Shown piece after piece: positions 43,119 through 57,525 of a stretch of DNA of 64,000 nucleotides. Positions within the stretch are counted from its first letter, which is position 1. Each line of letters opens with the position of its first letter. The stretch comes from Aspidapion aeneum. Its lineage: Eukaryota > Arthropoda > Insecta > Coleoptera > Brentidae. Both the position numbers and the translations under genes were made by a program. The DNA lies in assembly GCA_963576565.1 (NCBI GenBank), contig OY755038.1, forward strand, positions 10,555,756 through 10,619,755, read 5' to 3'. The notes beneath the pieces are model-generated. The model ran no database searches, had not been told where the DNA came from, and worked only from the letters and a program-made list of their open reading frames with translations.

Positions 43119-44648
43119 GATGGGTTAAATGGGAATCTCGGTTATTATTAAAGATATCGATTTTCTGATTGCACCTTACCGTGCTCTTTTTTTGAGCCCT
43201 TAAAAATGGTGTAATCAGATTTTTACTATACCCCGTGGTTTCGCTAATACAGGGAGTTTTTGAAAAAATTACATTTTTAATAATTCCTTGTATCTCGCTT
43301 ATTTTGCAAGATATTTTTTTTCTGTAGAAACCTCTCTATGGCAACTTTTTTAGAGCAAAATAATGACGTTGTCAATTTTTTAAAATATTGTTTAGTTTGT
43401 GAAATATGGTATTTATCATAAAAAAATTAAATACGGACCTGGATTTTTTTTTATTACTATTTTGATTGGTTTCATGCTATTATTATCTTAAAATGATAAA
43501 ACTTTAATATTTTTTTGTTTTAGGATTGAAAAAGATGCTGGCCAGTTTGCGAGTTCCAAGCCATAAAACTCAACTCACACACACACAAGATTGAAAAAAA
43601 TATTTAATACATTCTTTAAAAAATTTTAGTCCATTCCTGGAAATTTCCAACGTATATATAAATTAAAAATTGCAAGACACACTAGTTGTGTGATTTTTAG
43701 TTTATCTTTTTTGAAACGTTAATTAAAAGATTTATAAATAAATTAAAAACCAAATTATTTGATGGTAGCACAGCAACTCATGAAAGTTCCTTCAACATGG
43801 AAAAATAATAGCTCACTCAAAATTATTCTAAAATGGCTAGAAATCGACTATATCCAGATTTTGAAAAATGTAATATTTTTGACTGCTTTATTCAAACAAC
43901 AAAATTCCAAGATTTAAACGGCAGAAATATTATTAAGCAAAATGCGTTAAGAAAAATTACTCAAAAATGCCAACAATGTCTCACACATAATGGCAATCAG
44001 TTTGAACCATTAGACCATTAAAGCAAAATTAGTTATTATTTTTTGTAATTCATTATTTTTTTTGTCGTAGACTGTTTCAAATAAATCCTTAAATTAACGT
44101 AAAACCATTTTAATTTGCTAAGTATCAAAATAGTTCAAAATTCTTCAACTAGCAAGTTTTAGTTTATATTTATGTTGGAAATTTCCAGGGTCGGACTAAA
44201 TTTATTTTAAAAATAGTAAATATTTTTTTAAATCTTAAAACAAAGAAAATATTAAATTGTTATTATTTTGTGATAACAATAGCATGAAGCCAATCAAAAT
44301 AATGATAAAAAAAATACTGGTCCATATTAAATTTTTTTATGATAAATACCGTATCTCAAAAACTAAACAATATTTTTAAAAAGTGACGTCATTATTTTCC
44401 TTTAAAAAAGTTGCCATAGAAAAGTTTTTACAGAATAAAAATGTCTCATAAAATAAGCGAGATATAAGGGATTATTAAAAATGCAATTTTTTCAAAAACT
44501 TCCTGTATTAGCGAAACTACAAGGTATAGCAAACATCTGATTACACCATTTTTAAGTGTTTAAAAAAAGAGCACGGTAAGGTGCAATCAGAATATCTTTA
44601 GTAATAACCGAGTTTCCCATTTAATCCCATCGAAAATGGGACACGCTG
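43119..44648. mobile_element. 1.5-kb foldback element
   Basis: Arms of at least 380 bp (43119-43495 and 44255-44648) are inverted copies. They share GGTGCAATCAGAA-type and AGAGCACGGTAAGGTGCAAT blocks, AAATGGTGTAATCAGA, and GCCAATCAAAAT…ATTGGTTTCATGCTA. Inverted similarity continues inward (GGAAATTTCCA near 43638 and 44178). The right end GGGACACGCTG followed by TA resembles the TACAGGGTGTCCCA end of the 28490 MITE; the left tip is lost. A 62-codon frame in the loop (43833) has no known motif. Confidence 0.75.
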
Positions 44649-45270
44649 TACAGTTTTTCAAAGTTTATAATTTACCGCGCATTTTTAATATCGATCTTGA
44701 TAATAAATTGCGTCAGTAATATTGTTAAAAGCAATTTTTCGAGTCTTTCTTTGGAAGATACAATCAAAATTAAAGAACTGGGTAGGCCCTTAACGGATCT
44801 AAACCTTACTCAAGTTAGTCAACGAAGGACAAAAACAGAAGTTCATTCATGAAAGATTTGCACCATCTTCCTGAGAAAATAAGAAAACATGAATCTTCCA
44901 GAGAACATATAAATTCTAGCACTGAATTTCCATTGTTAGGTAAAACTAATAATACAAACTCAGTTAAGTGCCGCCTAAAAAATTCATTATCACCACCCTT
45001 AAGCTATTTGTGCCCACCCAGTTTTACAACTCATGGACCGCCACTGAACTTTTAGATCTAGAACTTTAGAACCTAGGACTAGACCCTTAACCCTTTCTGA
45101 CCCAACGCCGCATATATATGTTTTTTAAAAAGTGGGTCTGTAGTCCCAGCTGCCGTATATATCCGTTCAAGGAGGAATGGTCTCAATTCACCAAAGCCGA
45201 ACATATGCGCTACTTTAGACCCATTGGGGTCCTAATGCCGTAGAGATATGTCCAAAAAAAATTTAGATTA
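44649..45270. other. Unassigned segment
   Basis: No gene seen. Short GCCGCATATATATG/GCCGTATATATCC motifs occur near 45108 and 45152. Confidence 0.3.
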
Positions 45271-46076
<806 letters not shown>

Positions 46077-46686
46077 TAGTTACATTTTTTTAAGTTGCTT
46101 TTGCTCTCTGAGAAGTACTTCTGAAAAGAAAACTTTTAAATTTGTTAAAAAATATATATTTCTCATTAACATAACAAAAAATACAAAAAATAAACATTGT
46201 TTGTTCAATTATCGGTTTATTTATATGCGACGTATATATAAGGCAATGGGACTATAAGCATGAAAAAACCTCTGGGACTGAGGGACCAACATGTAAATTA
46301 AGGCCCAGGACACAAACACCAGTATTTACTAAGACCTTAAGACTTAGCATTGTAGACCAGGTTTAAGTATCAAGTCTATGGACAATCAACGACCGGTTTA
46401 AGTGTATTTTTTTAAAACTCACAGGTCAAATAACTGCAAAGATTTGGTTCACCCTAATGTGCAATATGATAGTAAGCATTTCTCAGTGAGTTTCATCTCA
46501 TATAAATTCAAATTAACTTTAGAAATAAACAAAAACCACATAAAAATTTTGTAACCAAATGTCATTTTTTGGAAACTTAGTCCGTGCAGTCGTAGGATTC
46601 CCGTTAAAAGTAGTATCAAATTTGTAGTACCACCCCTGAGGGGTGGTTTAAAGTTTAAAAAACAATAGAAATAATCCATGATTAAC
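46077..46686. other. Unassigned spacer between inverted family R copies
   Basis: No gene or repeat partner is seen. Copy 2 on the left points right and copies 3-4 point left, so the spacer is the centre of a large imperfect inverted arrangement. Confidence 0.35.
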
Positions 46687-47405
46687 AAAATACTCTGCCA
46701 ATTTATGGGCACTTAAGCTCACACTAGGTACTATAGTTATAGTAAACGTGTGAGCTAATATTACTAAAAACTAAAATATATTTTATTCAATTCCAGACTC
46801 AAGTACCTTTCGTTTGATACCACACAAGCCACGTTTTGACTAAAACTCAAATTTATGAAATTTACCCCCACCCTTTTTTTAAACTAAAATGTATTTTGTT
46901 TAACTCCAGACTCCATTACCTTTCGTTGGATATCACACACGCCATATTTCCACTTAAACTCTAATTTTTGAAATTTACCCCCACCCTTTTTTTAAATAAA
47001 CTAAAATGTATTTTGTTCAAGTCCAGACTCAATTACCTTTCGTTTGATATCACACACGCCATATTTTTACATAAACTCCAATTTTTGAAATATTCCCCCA
47101 CCCTTTTATTTGGCTTGTGTTTGGTGGATTTTGTTCATTTTTAAATGGGACCATCTCGACGCAAAACCCAGCGTAGCTACCAAATTTCATTAAAATCGAG
47201 CAAGCGGTTTTTGAGTTATGCGCGTTGGTCGTTACAGACAGACAGACATACAGACAGACAGACAGACAGACGACGCAACAAAAAAGTTTCAAAATCATCT
47301 GAAACGCAAAGATATATAAAAATTTTTAAAATCGGAGCAACTTTTTTTTTCTCCATAAAATTAGGATCACCAAAGCTCACACTATCGTATAGTAGTGTGA
47401 GCTAA
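46687..47405 (-). mobile_element. Family R, copy 3
   Basis: Inverse orientation: AAAATACTCTGCCAAT tail, right cap, three ~110-bp units, conserved block, a short (ACAG)n array (47236-47270) and the left cap ending GTGTGAGCTAA. Only 9 bp separate it from copy 4. Confidence 0.88.
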
Positions 47406-47414
47406 CTTACATAC

Positions 47415-48250
<836 letters not shown>

Positions 48251-49239
48251 TTTTCAAAGCTAAATAATACATAAATAACTTAAAACTATATCTGTAGATG
48301 CATTACCGTATTAAATACGTATCAATAGTTAAATACTGTAAAAAGCACAAGATATATTAGAATCCCTTTTCAATTACACATTCACCAAAACAATCGACCA
48401 TCGGTTTAATCGTCGCCAACTTGTCTAAAAAATTATCATGTAAAATATAGCGGACAGCTGACACTGATTTACATCGTTTTTATTCGACATTTCCTAGTGA
48501 CATTTGGAGGTTTAAATATGGCTACCATTGTTAAACCAAAATATTTTATTATTTTTATTTATTTATAACCCTTGTGTGGAAATAATGTCTTTGTTACAAC
48601 GAAAAAAGATGACCCATATCCCAAGGTATTTATTCACAATTTATATAAATATTAAAAACTATTGCATTCACGGAAAAATAAGTTAAACCTTCAACCAAAA
48701 TGTAGACTTTTAAACCTAGGATTGTAGCACTTAGCACTGTAGACCCTTTAGTAAACACTGGTGAAAGGGTTAAATACTGGTGTTATTGTTTTAAACCAAA
48801 TTATAACAAGTTTTTTTCGGATTGGTGACACACCTTAAAATCGATTTTCCTTGGCTCCAATAATTAAATAATGAATATTCACGAATCCGTTTGAGTACGC
48901 TTCTTCCAGAGGTGGTCGTTGCTTGACACGAAAAGTTACTTTGGAAAATTGACTTGCAACCTTGCCTCCCTGTCATTTTACAGTGAGCTGATGCATTTTC
49001 GTTGCTTTTCTAAATTATCTATATGGAAATGGTTCAACTTGGAAGCGAATCATAGATGAAATAAATTAAACAAGACATCCGTGATTGTGTGGTGCAAAAA
49101 ATCAAAGACCTTAAACTATTTAAACACAAGTGACAATAGGACAATACCTCTTTTATAGTAATATAATGTAGTTTGGTCCAGATGGTGGAAAGATACATCT
49201 TAAAAGTAAGGATGTACGTAGTTACTACTAATATTATAT
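48251..49239. other. AT-rich, no gene seen
   Basis: No repeat partner or conserved frame recognised. Confidence 0.35.
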
Positions 49240-50270
49240 CGGTTTAGAACGTTTTTCTACGACATAGTTTCTACTAATACTAATACTATGATTGTTTAGA
49301 ACGTTTTTCTACGTTGTCCGACGCATATTCTCCACCTCCTTCGATCCTGACAATGACCTTCTGTCAGGTTTTTTTGACTCATTGATCTTTGGATTGACTG
49401 TTGCCATTGTAGATTAGGACGTTCTCTTTTTCTGAGCCCTATTGCTTGCCATTCTGCTTTGGTAAGCTTTCGTCGTTCATCCGTTGTACATGGCCGTACC
49501 ATATCAGTTGTCATTTATTGCTGTCACCCGTTATGTTTCCCTCGATTTCTATTTTTCCTTTTATGATCTTATTTGTTATATGATCTGTTCTAGATGTTCT
49601 CATTGATCTTCTTATTACATCCATTTCGACACTTTCCTTCTTTGTTTTATCTATTCCATACAATAGCGTGCTTTTCACTATTGTTTCTTATATGTTAAAC
49701 TTTACATTTTTTTCTTCTCTTTTTTATCTCTCTGCTTCATAAAGACTGTTAAGACATCCAGTAACCTTTTCTGCTTTTACTTTTCTTTTTTCCAGTTCTT
49801 TAGTCCTGTCTTATCAAATGTAACAGCCAAGTATACATAGTCATTGCATGGAGATATTGTTTTTCCATTGTCTGATTCTAGCTCACTTGATTCGTTTCCG
49901 ATACATAAGTACTGTGTCTTCTCCAGGTTCACTGTTTACCCCCACTTTTGGTATTCTTCCGTTAACTTTCTTATCATATACTCCATGTCTTTTTTATAAT
50001 TAGCTAGAATTACTTGGTCGTCAGCAAACTCTATTGAGTATATGATAAATTGGTCGTTAAGTTGTATTCCCATGCCGTGTACTTTACGTTTCCAGTTTTT
50101 TAAAGTTACTGCGATACATATTTTTAAAAAAAGTTGAGGAGGTACAACATCCCTGTCTTAAGCCGTTCGTTACCAGGAATTCTTTTAAAAGTGCATTTCC
50201 AATTTTATTTTTCTCGTGTTTTACGTCTAATTTTGACCTAAGCTTAAACGACGCTGCCGCTGTCTTAATT
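49240..50270 (-). pseudogene. LINE fragment with FADD box and C-terminus
   Basis: Minus-strand reading gives GNALLKEFLVTNGLRQGCCT (motif B region), NWKRKVHGMGIQLNDQFIIY, SIEFADDQVILANYKKDMEY (motif C; FADD in place of YADD) and MIRKLTEEYQKWGVN. After stops come the tail TKAEWQAIGLRKRERPNLQW and TEGHCQDRRRWRICVGQRRK. It is the same LINE family as the interrupted copy at 16075-17760 and includes the part missing there. Frameshifts and stops show it is dead. Confidence 0.85.
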
Positions 50271-50711
50271 TGTACATATTTTGTGATAAGTAATGACCGA
50301 GAATGATCCTCCTTCACAAATAAATTTTTTCACAATGGATGCACTGAAATTCGCCAGCTTTCATATAAATAGTGCACACCTAGTTTCAATGCGATTTCGT
50401 AAGAAGAGGGTGCAGTGCAACACTCAAGGCGTTAAATAGACTTTAAGGTTTCCAGGTTAATGGGTTTTAACGTGAGGCAAGCTTCAGTATAGAGACTGGA
50501 AATATCTCGTTTACTAGTCCATTAAATATTTAGGTATTACCTAATAGATAGAAGACACTTTACCATAATAGCTCAAAGTTAATTGATTCTAATTACTGAT
50601 TTATATAAAAAAAAACTTTCATATTTATTATTATATATGCCTCTCTTAACCAACATCAGAAAAAGTTGAAGAATTAAGAAATTTGGCTTACATCAATTAC
50701 CTCATTGTATT
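50271..50711. other. Unassigned segment
   Basis: No repeat or gene recognised; the last four bases are a MITE TSD. Confidence 0.35.
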
Positions 50712-50959
50712 CTGCCGTGCAAAGCAAAAACCTAGTAACTCGACTTACTCGAAAATGAGGTTTTTATATCATTGAAATCGCCGTAAAAAACGGCACCAGC
50801 CAGTTTTTCTAGAATGTGGCTTTCTTGAAAAACAAGGAAGTTATGTTATGTTAGTATGTAGTTAAATAAACTATACTTAGTATGTAGTTAAATAAACTTC
50901 AAACTCTATTTCCCAAAACACTAGTTTTTGACTTAGTAGGTTTCTGCTTTGCAAGGCAG
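50712..50959. mobile_element. MITE with CTGCCGTGCAAAGC ends (family T), copy 1
   Basis: Ends are CTGCCGTGCAAAGCAAAAAC on the left and GTTTCTGCTTTGCAAGGCAG on the right. TATT flanks both sides (50708-50711 and 50960-50963). An internal GTATGTAGTTAAATAAACT segment is duplicated in tandem here. The related copy at 54620 is inverted. It is non-coding. Confidence 0.82.
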
Positions 50960-51141
50960 TATTGTATTGAGTAATGTACTTAATTTCACCAATGAGTATA
51001 TGACACATACAGAGTGGCAACCAGCGAGCCTTGCAATATTGAGGGGCAGATGGCGCTGAAGTACATTCGTCTGGTACGTAATATTCAGGGGCTACTAGTA
51101 CAATTTAGTTGCACGTGCGAGCTCCGAGGTTCATGCCTATC
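50960..51141. other. Short spacer
   Basis: Nothing recognised besides the flanking TSDs and an AGATGGCGCTGAAG motif (51050) that recurs near 61510. Confidence 0.3.
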
Positions 51142-51734
51142 CAAGGCCAACAAAAAAAGGCCACGACCCTGAAAAAATCAGCTGTTCTCTGGGGGCTGAC
51201 TTTTACATTGGGTCTTATGGGAGGTCAGACGTTTTTTTAGGATATTTTCAAAATGGCACTACAGATTTCCGCGAAATTTTAGTGAAATATTTTCAAACAC
51301 AATCCTGATATTTTACCAAAGTTTTGTAAGGATACAAGATGATTAAGAGGTTAAAATCTACAAGATTTAGCATTCTTATTTTAAATTCAAATTACCCGCA
51401 ATGAACCAATATTTGACATGTATTTCACTTGGTCATTTGTGTTTGTCACATTTGCTTCTGCTTTAAATTTAATTTTTGTGTGAGTTAATGAATGGGCTCT
51501 GAAAAATTAAGGAAATGGAAACATTTAAAAAATATTGTTCTGCAAGAATATAGTAAAAACAATCTCAAAACAGGCTATATTTTAAAAAAAATCAAATATT
51601 CATAAACCGTCATCCCACCTTCAATATTTTAAAGACAATCAGCTGTGTCGTGAGGTGACCATCAAAAAAAAATCAGCCCCCGATGTGACGTCAACAAAGT
51701 GGAGAATCGTGGCCCGTCCGTTTTGATAGCCCTG
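51142..51734 (-). mobile_element. 7-bp-TSD element (family E), copy 4
   Basis: Starts CAAGGCCAACAAAAAAAGG and ends TTTTGATAGCCCTG. Flanked by GCCTATC on both sides (51135-51141 and 51735-51741); the next base outward differs, so 7 bp. Length 593 bp, colinear with the other copies. It is non-coding. Confidence 0.88.
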
Positions 51735-52066
51735 GCCTATCATACAAATGCCATTAGATCATAGAATCCCCATGACACAGACGCGCATTTCTTATGCTGT
51801 CTTCCCGGTCAGAGCTGACCAACGCCCATTACGGATTATGATTATCCCTCTCTGTTTATAAAACATACAGATATCATGCAGATAGAAGAAGGGCGACGTT
51901 GGCGAAATTTTCGATTTATTTCGGCTATAAGCCTGGAATTTAAAATCAGAGCCGTTATAATTATATGGCCTATGGTAGCCTCAACGTATTGGCATTACTG
52001 ATCTTAGCCCCCCCACACATAACCTTCTTTAAATAAACTGTCAACTTTAGAAACAAAAAACAAATG
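51735..52066. other. Unassigned segment
   Basis: No repeat partner or gene recognised. Confidence 0.3.
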
Positions 52067-52281
52067 GCGAATTCTTTTGGGGAAAAAAAAAGCACTGCTG
52101 CGCCACTAGTGTAGTTTTAGTATTCTTTTGGGAAAACTAGTGCAATTTTTTGTATTATTTTGACCCACTGACAAGCCCAGTGTTGCAGTCAGTGCACATT
52201 TTTTGGGGGCAATTTTTTGACAGCACCAAAACAGTCTCAGTGGACCACGAGTGGCCCACTAACTTTTTCAAAAGAATTCGC
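52067..52281. mobile_element. Small TIR element with GCGAATTCTTTTG ends
   Basis: GCGAATTCTTTTGG at the left and CAAAAGAATTCGC at the right are inverted over about 13 bp. An ATTCTTTTGGGAAAACTAG motif recurs internally near 52131. There is one copy only and no TSD, so the call is tentative. Confidence 0.5.
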
Positions 52282-52634
52282 TAAAAGTAAAAATGGTTGT
52301 CAAAAATATTAAAGAGTGCAATAACTAGAACTATTACCTAGGTATAATTGCAAATTTGTACTTTTAGTAACAGATTAAATTTAAATTTACCTATAAAGTT
52401 TGCCTATTAAAAAGTAACTAACTACTGCGTTGCGTTCGTAGATAAGTTTTATAACGAAATTGGACGAATTTCATGCTGTAAAATAATCATGTCTAAAACA
52501 CTAAAATTTCTGTTTGAAAAACAACCTAGATGAAGTTTTTAGTTATTGTTTTATGTCGTTTCAAAGAAACAAATTTCAGTGGCGTGCAGAGAAAAAAAAT
52601 AGTTTTATATTAGGCATATTGCGGATACATAATA
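52282..52634. other. Unassigned segment
   Basis: AT-rich; nothing supportable. Confidence 0.3.
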
Positions 52635-53064
52635 GATAGTTTAAGTTGTGCTACGTATTTGTACGTAAGCATGAGATTTGAGAGTTACGCAAGCGCACTT
52701 CGTCACACCGTCGTCAAGGTCACGTTAGGAGCTTACGTATTTACGTTAGCTTACGGCAGTCTGCGGGCACCTTAACGTTACCAATAGAATAGAATTGGTT
52801 GATTGACCGATCGAAAAATGAGGCCTAGACGATAATTTCCGCTTCCAGTACAAACGATTCTTTGCAAATATATTCCTACTGTAGTTGAAAAGACAAAAAA
52901 CAAAATTGTAACATTAAAAAAACACAGTGCCGAATTCCATATTCTCTGCTATTAGCTTATTATGGTAACGTAAAAACATTCAACTTAAACTCAAATTTGG
53001 AACAAAACGTAGAGTGCTTAACGTGCAGTTTTACGTAAAAATACGTAGCACAACTTAAACTATC
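52635..53064. mobile_element. TA-flanked MITE, family A, copy 2
   Basis: 430 bp, TA on both sides. The start GATAGTTTAAGTTGTGCTAC and its inverse at the right end are intact, giving inverted repeats of about 34 bp with one mismatch. It is very similar to 3081-3513 along its length, so the two insertions are comparatively young or constrained. Confidence 0.88.
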
Positions 53065-53790
53065 TAATATATCATCTCTGAAGAACAAATCTGCTACTCG
53101 TATTTTATCAATCGCATCGATCAACGGTTATAATGGACGAGGGAGGCAGCAAAATCTAAAATATTTTTCATTTAAATAGAACACCGTGAATTTGACATTT
53201 GGGACAGTAGATTTTCTTTTGTTTAAAAATGTTGTTTTTTTTACCACACGGTAAAAAAATATGTCTTAGATCAAAGCAAATTGTTTTGAAGTAAAATAAT
53301 TTGTGCTTTCCTATTCACCAAGAGAATATTTTCTTGATTTAGTACAAAAAATGGCTTGCCTCTTTATTTTAATGTGAAACAGAAATTGTTTTATTATAAA
53401 TTAGAACTGAATTAATCTAAGGCACCGTTTCCTCTGGAAGCAAAATATTACTTATATGAAGACAATTTGTTTTGTTACAAAATGGAGTATACTGAAACAA
53501 AATAATTAAAGAAGAAAAATAAAGTCTCACTTCAAGATTAAACGCTGCGTTGAACTAAAAAGAAATATTTTAATTCAAAACAAATTGTTTTAAGGTAAAA
53601 GAATTTATTCAAGAAAAGAACGTGTTTTTATTGTAGAGAAAATTTTTAATCGTGGTGTTTTTGTCAATGTTAATGCTTTCTGTTTAGTTAGAAATGACTT
53701 TCATCAACCAAAGCAAAATATGGCAATAAATGGGCTTTCAATGAGAGAGGGTTCTTCCGTTGTGGCTTTCGGTTACGGTTTATTATTATT
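53065..53790. other. AT-rich, no gene seen
   Basis: Multiple AAATTGTTTT-type motifs occur (53280, 53385, 53465, 53580) without a clear repeat unit. Confidence 0.35.
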
Positions 53791-54363
53791 AGGGACATTT
53801 TGGGTCGCGTATTTTACACTTTGTTACCGTTATTGTTATTACTGAGTCTGCGCATTAGCATCTTCTCGCTCATTTTTTGTTATGTACGGTAACGGTGCCC
53901 GGTACTTACGGTGGACGACCTTTAATGTTATTGCGCCGTTATTGCACCGTTCTTGCTATATTTCTAACCAACCATTTTTTTTCCTATGGTTTGACGGTCC
54001 GCGTCCAATGAAATAGAAGGGTGGCGTCCGCGTTTTTTGAGCTCTGGTTGGTCTGTTTCCTATTAAATCATGATTCACTGGTTTATTTCTATTTAATACT
54101 GCCCTAATGTTTTCATCCATTTTTTAATGAAAATCACAGAACACCAAATTAAAAATTTAGGAAATTCCTAAAAAAAAATAAACAAACAAGTTGAGGTTAT
54201 GTAAAACGACTAACTTGACACAGGAACACCTGATTTCTGTTATGTTATTTTTATATGATCCAAAATCTCTTTTTTTTGCTCTGAATGCTACCGTTAATCT
54301 TAGGAAAAATAACGGTAACAACTGTCAAATTTTCTGTTATTTTAACTGACCCAAAATGTCCCT
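53791..54363. mobile_element. TIR element with AGGGACATTTTGGGTC ends
   Basis: AGGGACATTTTGGGTC at the left and GACCCAAAATGTCCCT at the right are perfect over 16 bp apart from one base inside. Further inverted similarity includes TTGTTACCGTTATT and AATAACGGTAACAA. ATT occurs on both sides and may be a 3-bp TSD, but flanking DNA is low complexity. The 573-bp interior is non-coding. Confidence 0.72.
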
Positions 54364-54619
54364 ATTAATTACGGTTTAGGGTGTGGCTTCCTGAGGTTGT
54401 AGGGTTCGATGAGATGTATATTCCTGGGTTCAGAGAAATTTATCGGATTAAGATTAAATGGGGGGGATGGCGAATGGATAATAATGTGATAATGTTGATG
54501 AGCAGGTGGATAAGGGAGGAGGGGGCGTGTTCAATTCAGAACTTTAACAAATCTTAATGTACTTTCAACTTGTACTTGAAGTACTTTCATAATGTACTTG
54601 TGGCAGCTCTGGTTCAATT
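54364..54619. other. Unassigned segment
   Basis: No gene recognised; ends with the AATT TSD of the next MITE. Confidence 0.3.
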
Positions 54620-54848
54620 CTGCCGTGCAAAGCAGAAACCTAGTAAGTCAAAAACTAGTGTTTTGGGAAATAGAGTTTGAAGTTTGTTTGACTACATACT
54701 AACTATAGTTTATTTAACTACATACTAACTTTTTACTAACTACATTCTAAAAAAAACTGGCTGGCGCCGTTTTTAACGGCGATTTCAATGATATCAAAAC
54801 CTCATTTTCGAGTAAGTCGAGTTACTAGGTTTTTGCTTTGCACGGCAG
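54620..54848. mobile_element. MITE with CTGCCGTGCAAAGC ends (family T), copy 2
   Basis: Inverse orientation to 50712. Ends CTGCCGTGCAAAGCAGAAAC and GCTTTGCACGGCAG, flanked by AATT (54616-54619 and 54849-54852). 229 bp. Shares the AACTAGTGTTTTGGGAAATA block and the AACGGCGATTTCAATGATAT block with copy 1. Confidence 0.85.
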
Positions 54849-57525
54849 AATTGGGATTAAGCTAAATCATGCTTATTTTTAATTATTAAATTACATTTAT
54901 AAAGAATTGGTTGGGTAAAATTGGTTGGTTGCTCATGTACAAAAAAACTATAAAATAAAATTAAGGAAGTACGACACTGAGAAAAAAAACAGAATTATCC
55001 AAATGCAATTGAATCGTCGTTTCATGCGGCATGCGATAGTGTACAATTTGCCGCAGTTATGGCGTGCCAGAGAGCAGTTAACAATTCATAGTTTTCATGC
55101 CACACAGAGTCGTAATACTAAGCTTTTATATTGTAGAGCTGTTCTATTCAGGATATGCTAAAACCGTGGCGGGTCTCCGCAGGGCTTTTTTTAGTCTTTA
55201 TGCGTAAAAAGCAGTCAAAATATTTTGATTCTTTTTGATAACCGTAACTTTTTGGCCGACAACAATACCAGTATTTACTAAAGGGTGTAAAGTCATCTTC
55301 CATGGGCGCACCCAGTGGGGGAAGCCCCCCCACAAGGATAAGATTTTTTTAGATATTATAAAATAAAATAACATAAAATATGGGGTAAATTTTTGTATAT
55401 AATTTTTTTTATCAATATCGATCGAGGATTATTTCTATATTTTTTTGACCTTTAAATCACCCCTCACCTACTACAATTTGCGACCATTTTTAACGAAAAA
55501 CCTATGACTACACCGACTAAATTTTAAAAAAATTACATATTGTTACAAACCTTTTAATTGCTTTTCTTTATTTCTAAAGTTAACTTGAAATAAAGAACAC
55601 TGTGCCAATTCCGTACTTATCCCGAATTCTGACACTCACCTGAATTCCGTTACTTTTTAGAGATGTTTTGAATTATTAAGCTAATCCTACAATGGAATTA
55701 AAAAAAATACTTTATCAGTTCACCTATATATCTGGCAACAGTGTGCGCAAACTTCAGCTGTATTGGTTACAAAGAAGCTGCGCGCGAAAAATTCTTTTAG
55801 TCGTGCTTCTATTGTCGAAACCGAACGTCGCATTATTATTATTTAATTATATTATTACCTAATATATTTGTATTTTTTACTAAACCAATGTCCGTAGATA
55901 AGTTTTTAACCAAAATTTTGTTCTTTTTTTCGATTATTTTCAATAAAAAGGGGGTGGCGGGGTTTAGGTTACAAAAAAGCATTGAGCCGGAAATCCAAAA
56001 GGAGTGACGGAATTTCCAACAAAAACAATGTCTATTCTAAATAGTTTTTTTCATACCTACATTTATCTAAATCCCAAATTCCTTATTTTCTCTGAAAATG
56101 TGTTTTAAATTCAAGGTGTCGGTTGTTTTATTTTCGTAAAAAATAAATGACGGAGTTCTAGTGTTCTAGTCTAGTATTAACAACTATCTAAAGAGAAAAA
56201 ATGTAAGATGATAAAACCTACAATAAATCAAGCTTTTTAAATTTTGAATTCCGTAATATGTTCTTTCTACTCCACTCATTTAACATCTGTGATGAATTTG
56301 GATGTCGGAATTCAGGTTACGACATTGACGGCTTTCAGGTTGTGATTTTTCACGTTTGCTGTATTATGAAGGAGGCTGTCCCCTTTTCTTATCTAACGAA
56401 GAATACCCACCTATCCAGAAATTTTTGCTGTAAGAAATAAATACCTTACAAGGCTCCACCCACTAAAAACTATTAATTATCATTTCGAATACCACAGTTA
56501 TAGGTTAAGCGAATTTTTAGTAATGTTACAGTCGGACAGATAGACCGATAGATCATCCTAGAACAGTTATACCGACAGACAGACATATACTACCACAAAA
56601 TTTGGTAATTAAGATTTTTTGGGTTTTTAGGCTTTCACAACTAAAAATTCTATATTTTTTCGTGTGCGTACTGAGGTCGTCCTAAAAATATTTGATGCAT
56701 TTATGTAAGCAAAGTAAATTTGTGCAATAAAAGTTAGTTGTATTTGTTATAGATTATTTTAGCATCCATTCATCATACGACGGAATTCAGGTCAAAACTA
56801 TGTCGGAGTTCAGGTAAGCACTATGTCGGAATTAGAAATTTCCAATCTCTAAATTTTTTTATTTACTTCTAAAAAAATATAGTTAGATTCAAATTCTCAA
56901 AATAAAATACAATGTTTAATCAAATGTCCATAGGTTCAGCACAAGTAAAAATAATTCAATATATCAAAACATAGAACATTGTATAAAATCATCTCAAAAG
57001 TCAGTCCATGATTACTAGGAGGCTTAAGATGACAGAATTCCGGTCGACTATGGTATCATATTCTCTGTACTACGTAGCTCAATATAAACTTATATTTTAA
57101 AGAAACTTTCTATTATTTATTTTTTGTGAAACAACCCCACTGGACGATATGTATCTCAACTGGAAATCGGACTGATTGTGGTTTATTATTAGTCATAACA
57201 GTTAACATGAAAGCTGAATTGAGGTTTAAATTTAAATATATTCGCGTTTTCAAAAGTAATCGCCCCCTCTGTCGTGGTTTTTGACCAGATTTTAGGTCAC
57301 CGGAAAAATACGTGCAATTTTATAATTTGAGGGAGCAACAACCCCAAAAGTTACAAAAAAACTTTGCGTATTTTGTATACCTACTCATAACTTCAAATCT
57401 TTAACTTTCCGTGTTTTTGTAGTTCACAGACCTTACTTTCGCTGCTTAGAAAACTTGTATGGATTTTGACTGTTAATGCAAATGTGACTACAATATCGAG
57501 AGTTATTCTTCAAATTAGGGAAAAA
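54849..57525. other. Largely unassigned; partial G/C MITE at 55303-55380
   Basis: GGGCGCACCCAGTGGGGG at 55303 opens a partial copy of the G/C-homopolymer hAT-like MITE. Several GGAATTCAGGT/GAATTCCG motifs are scattered at 55630-57045 without a regular period. Small open frames (54925 and 56258, +) have no recognisable motif. No supportable gene. Confidence 0.35.
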
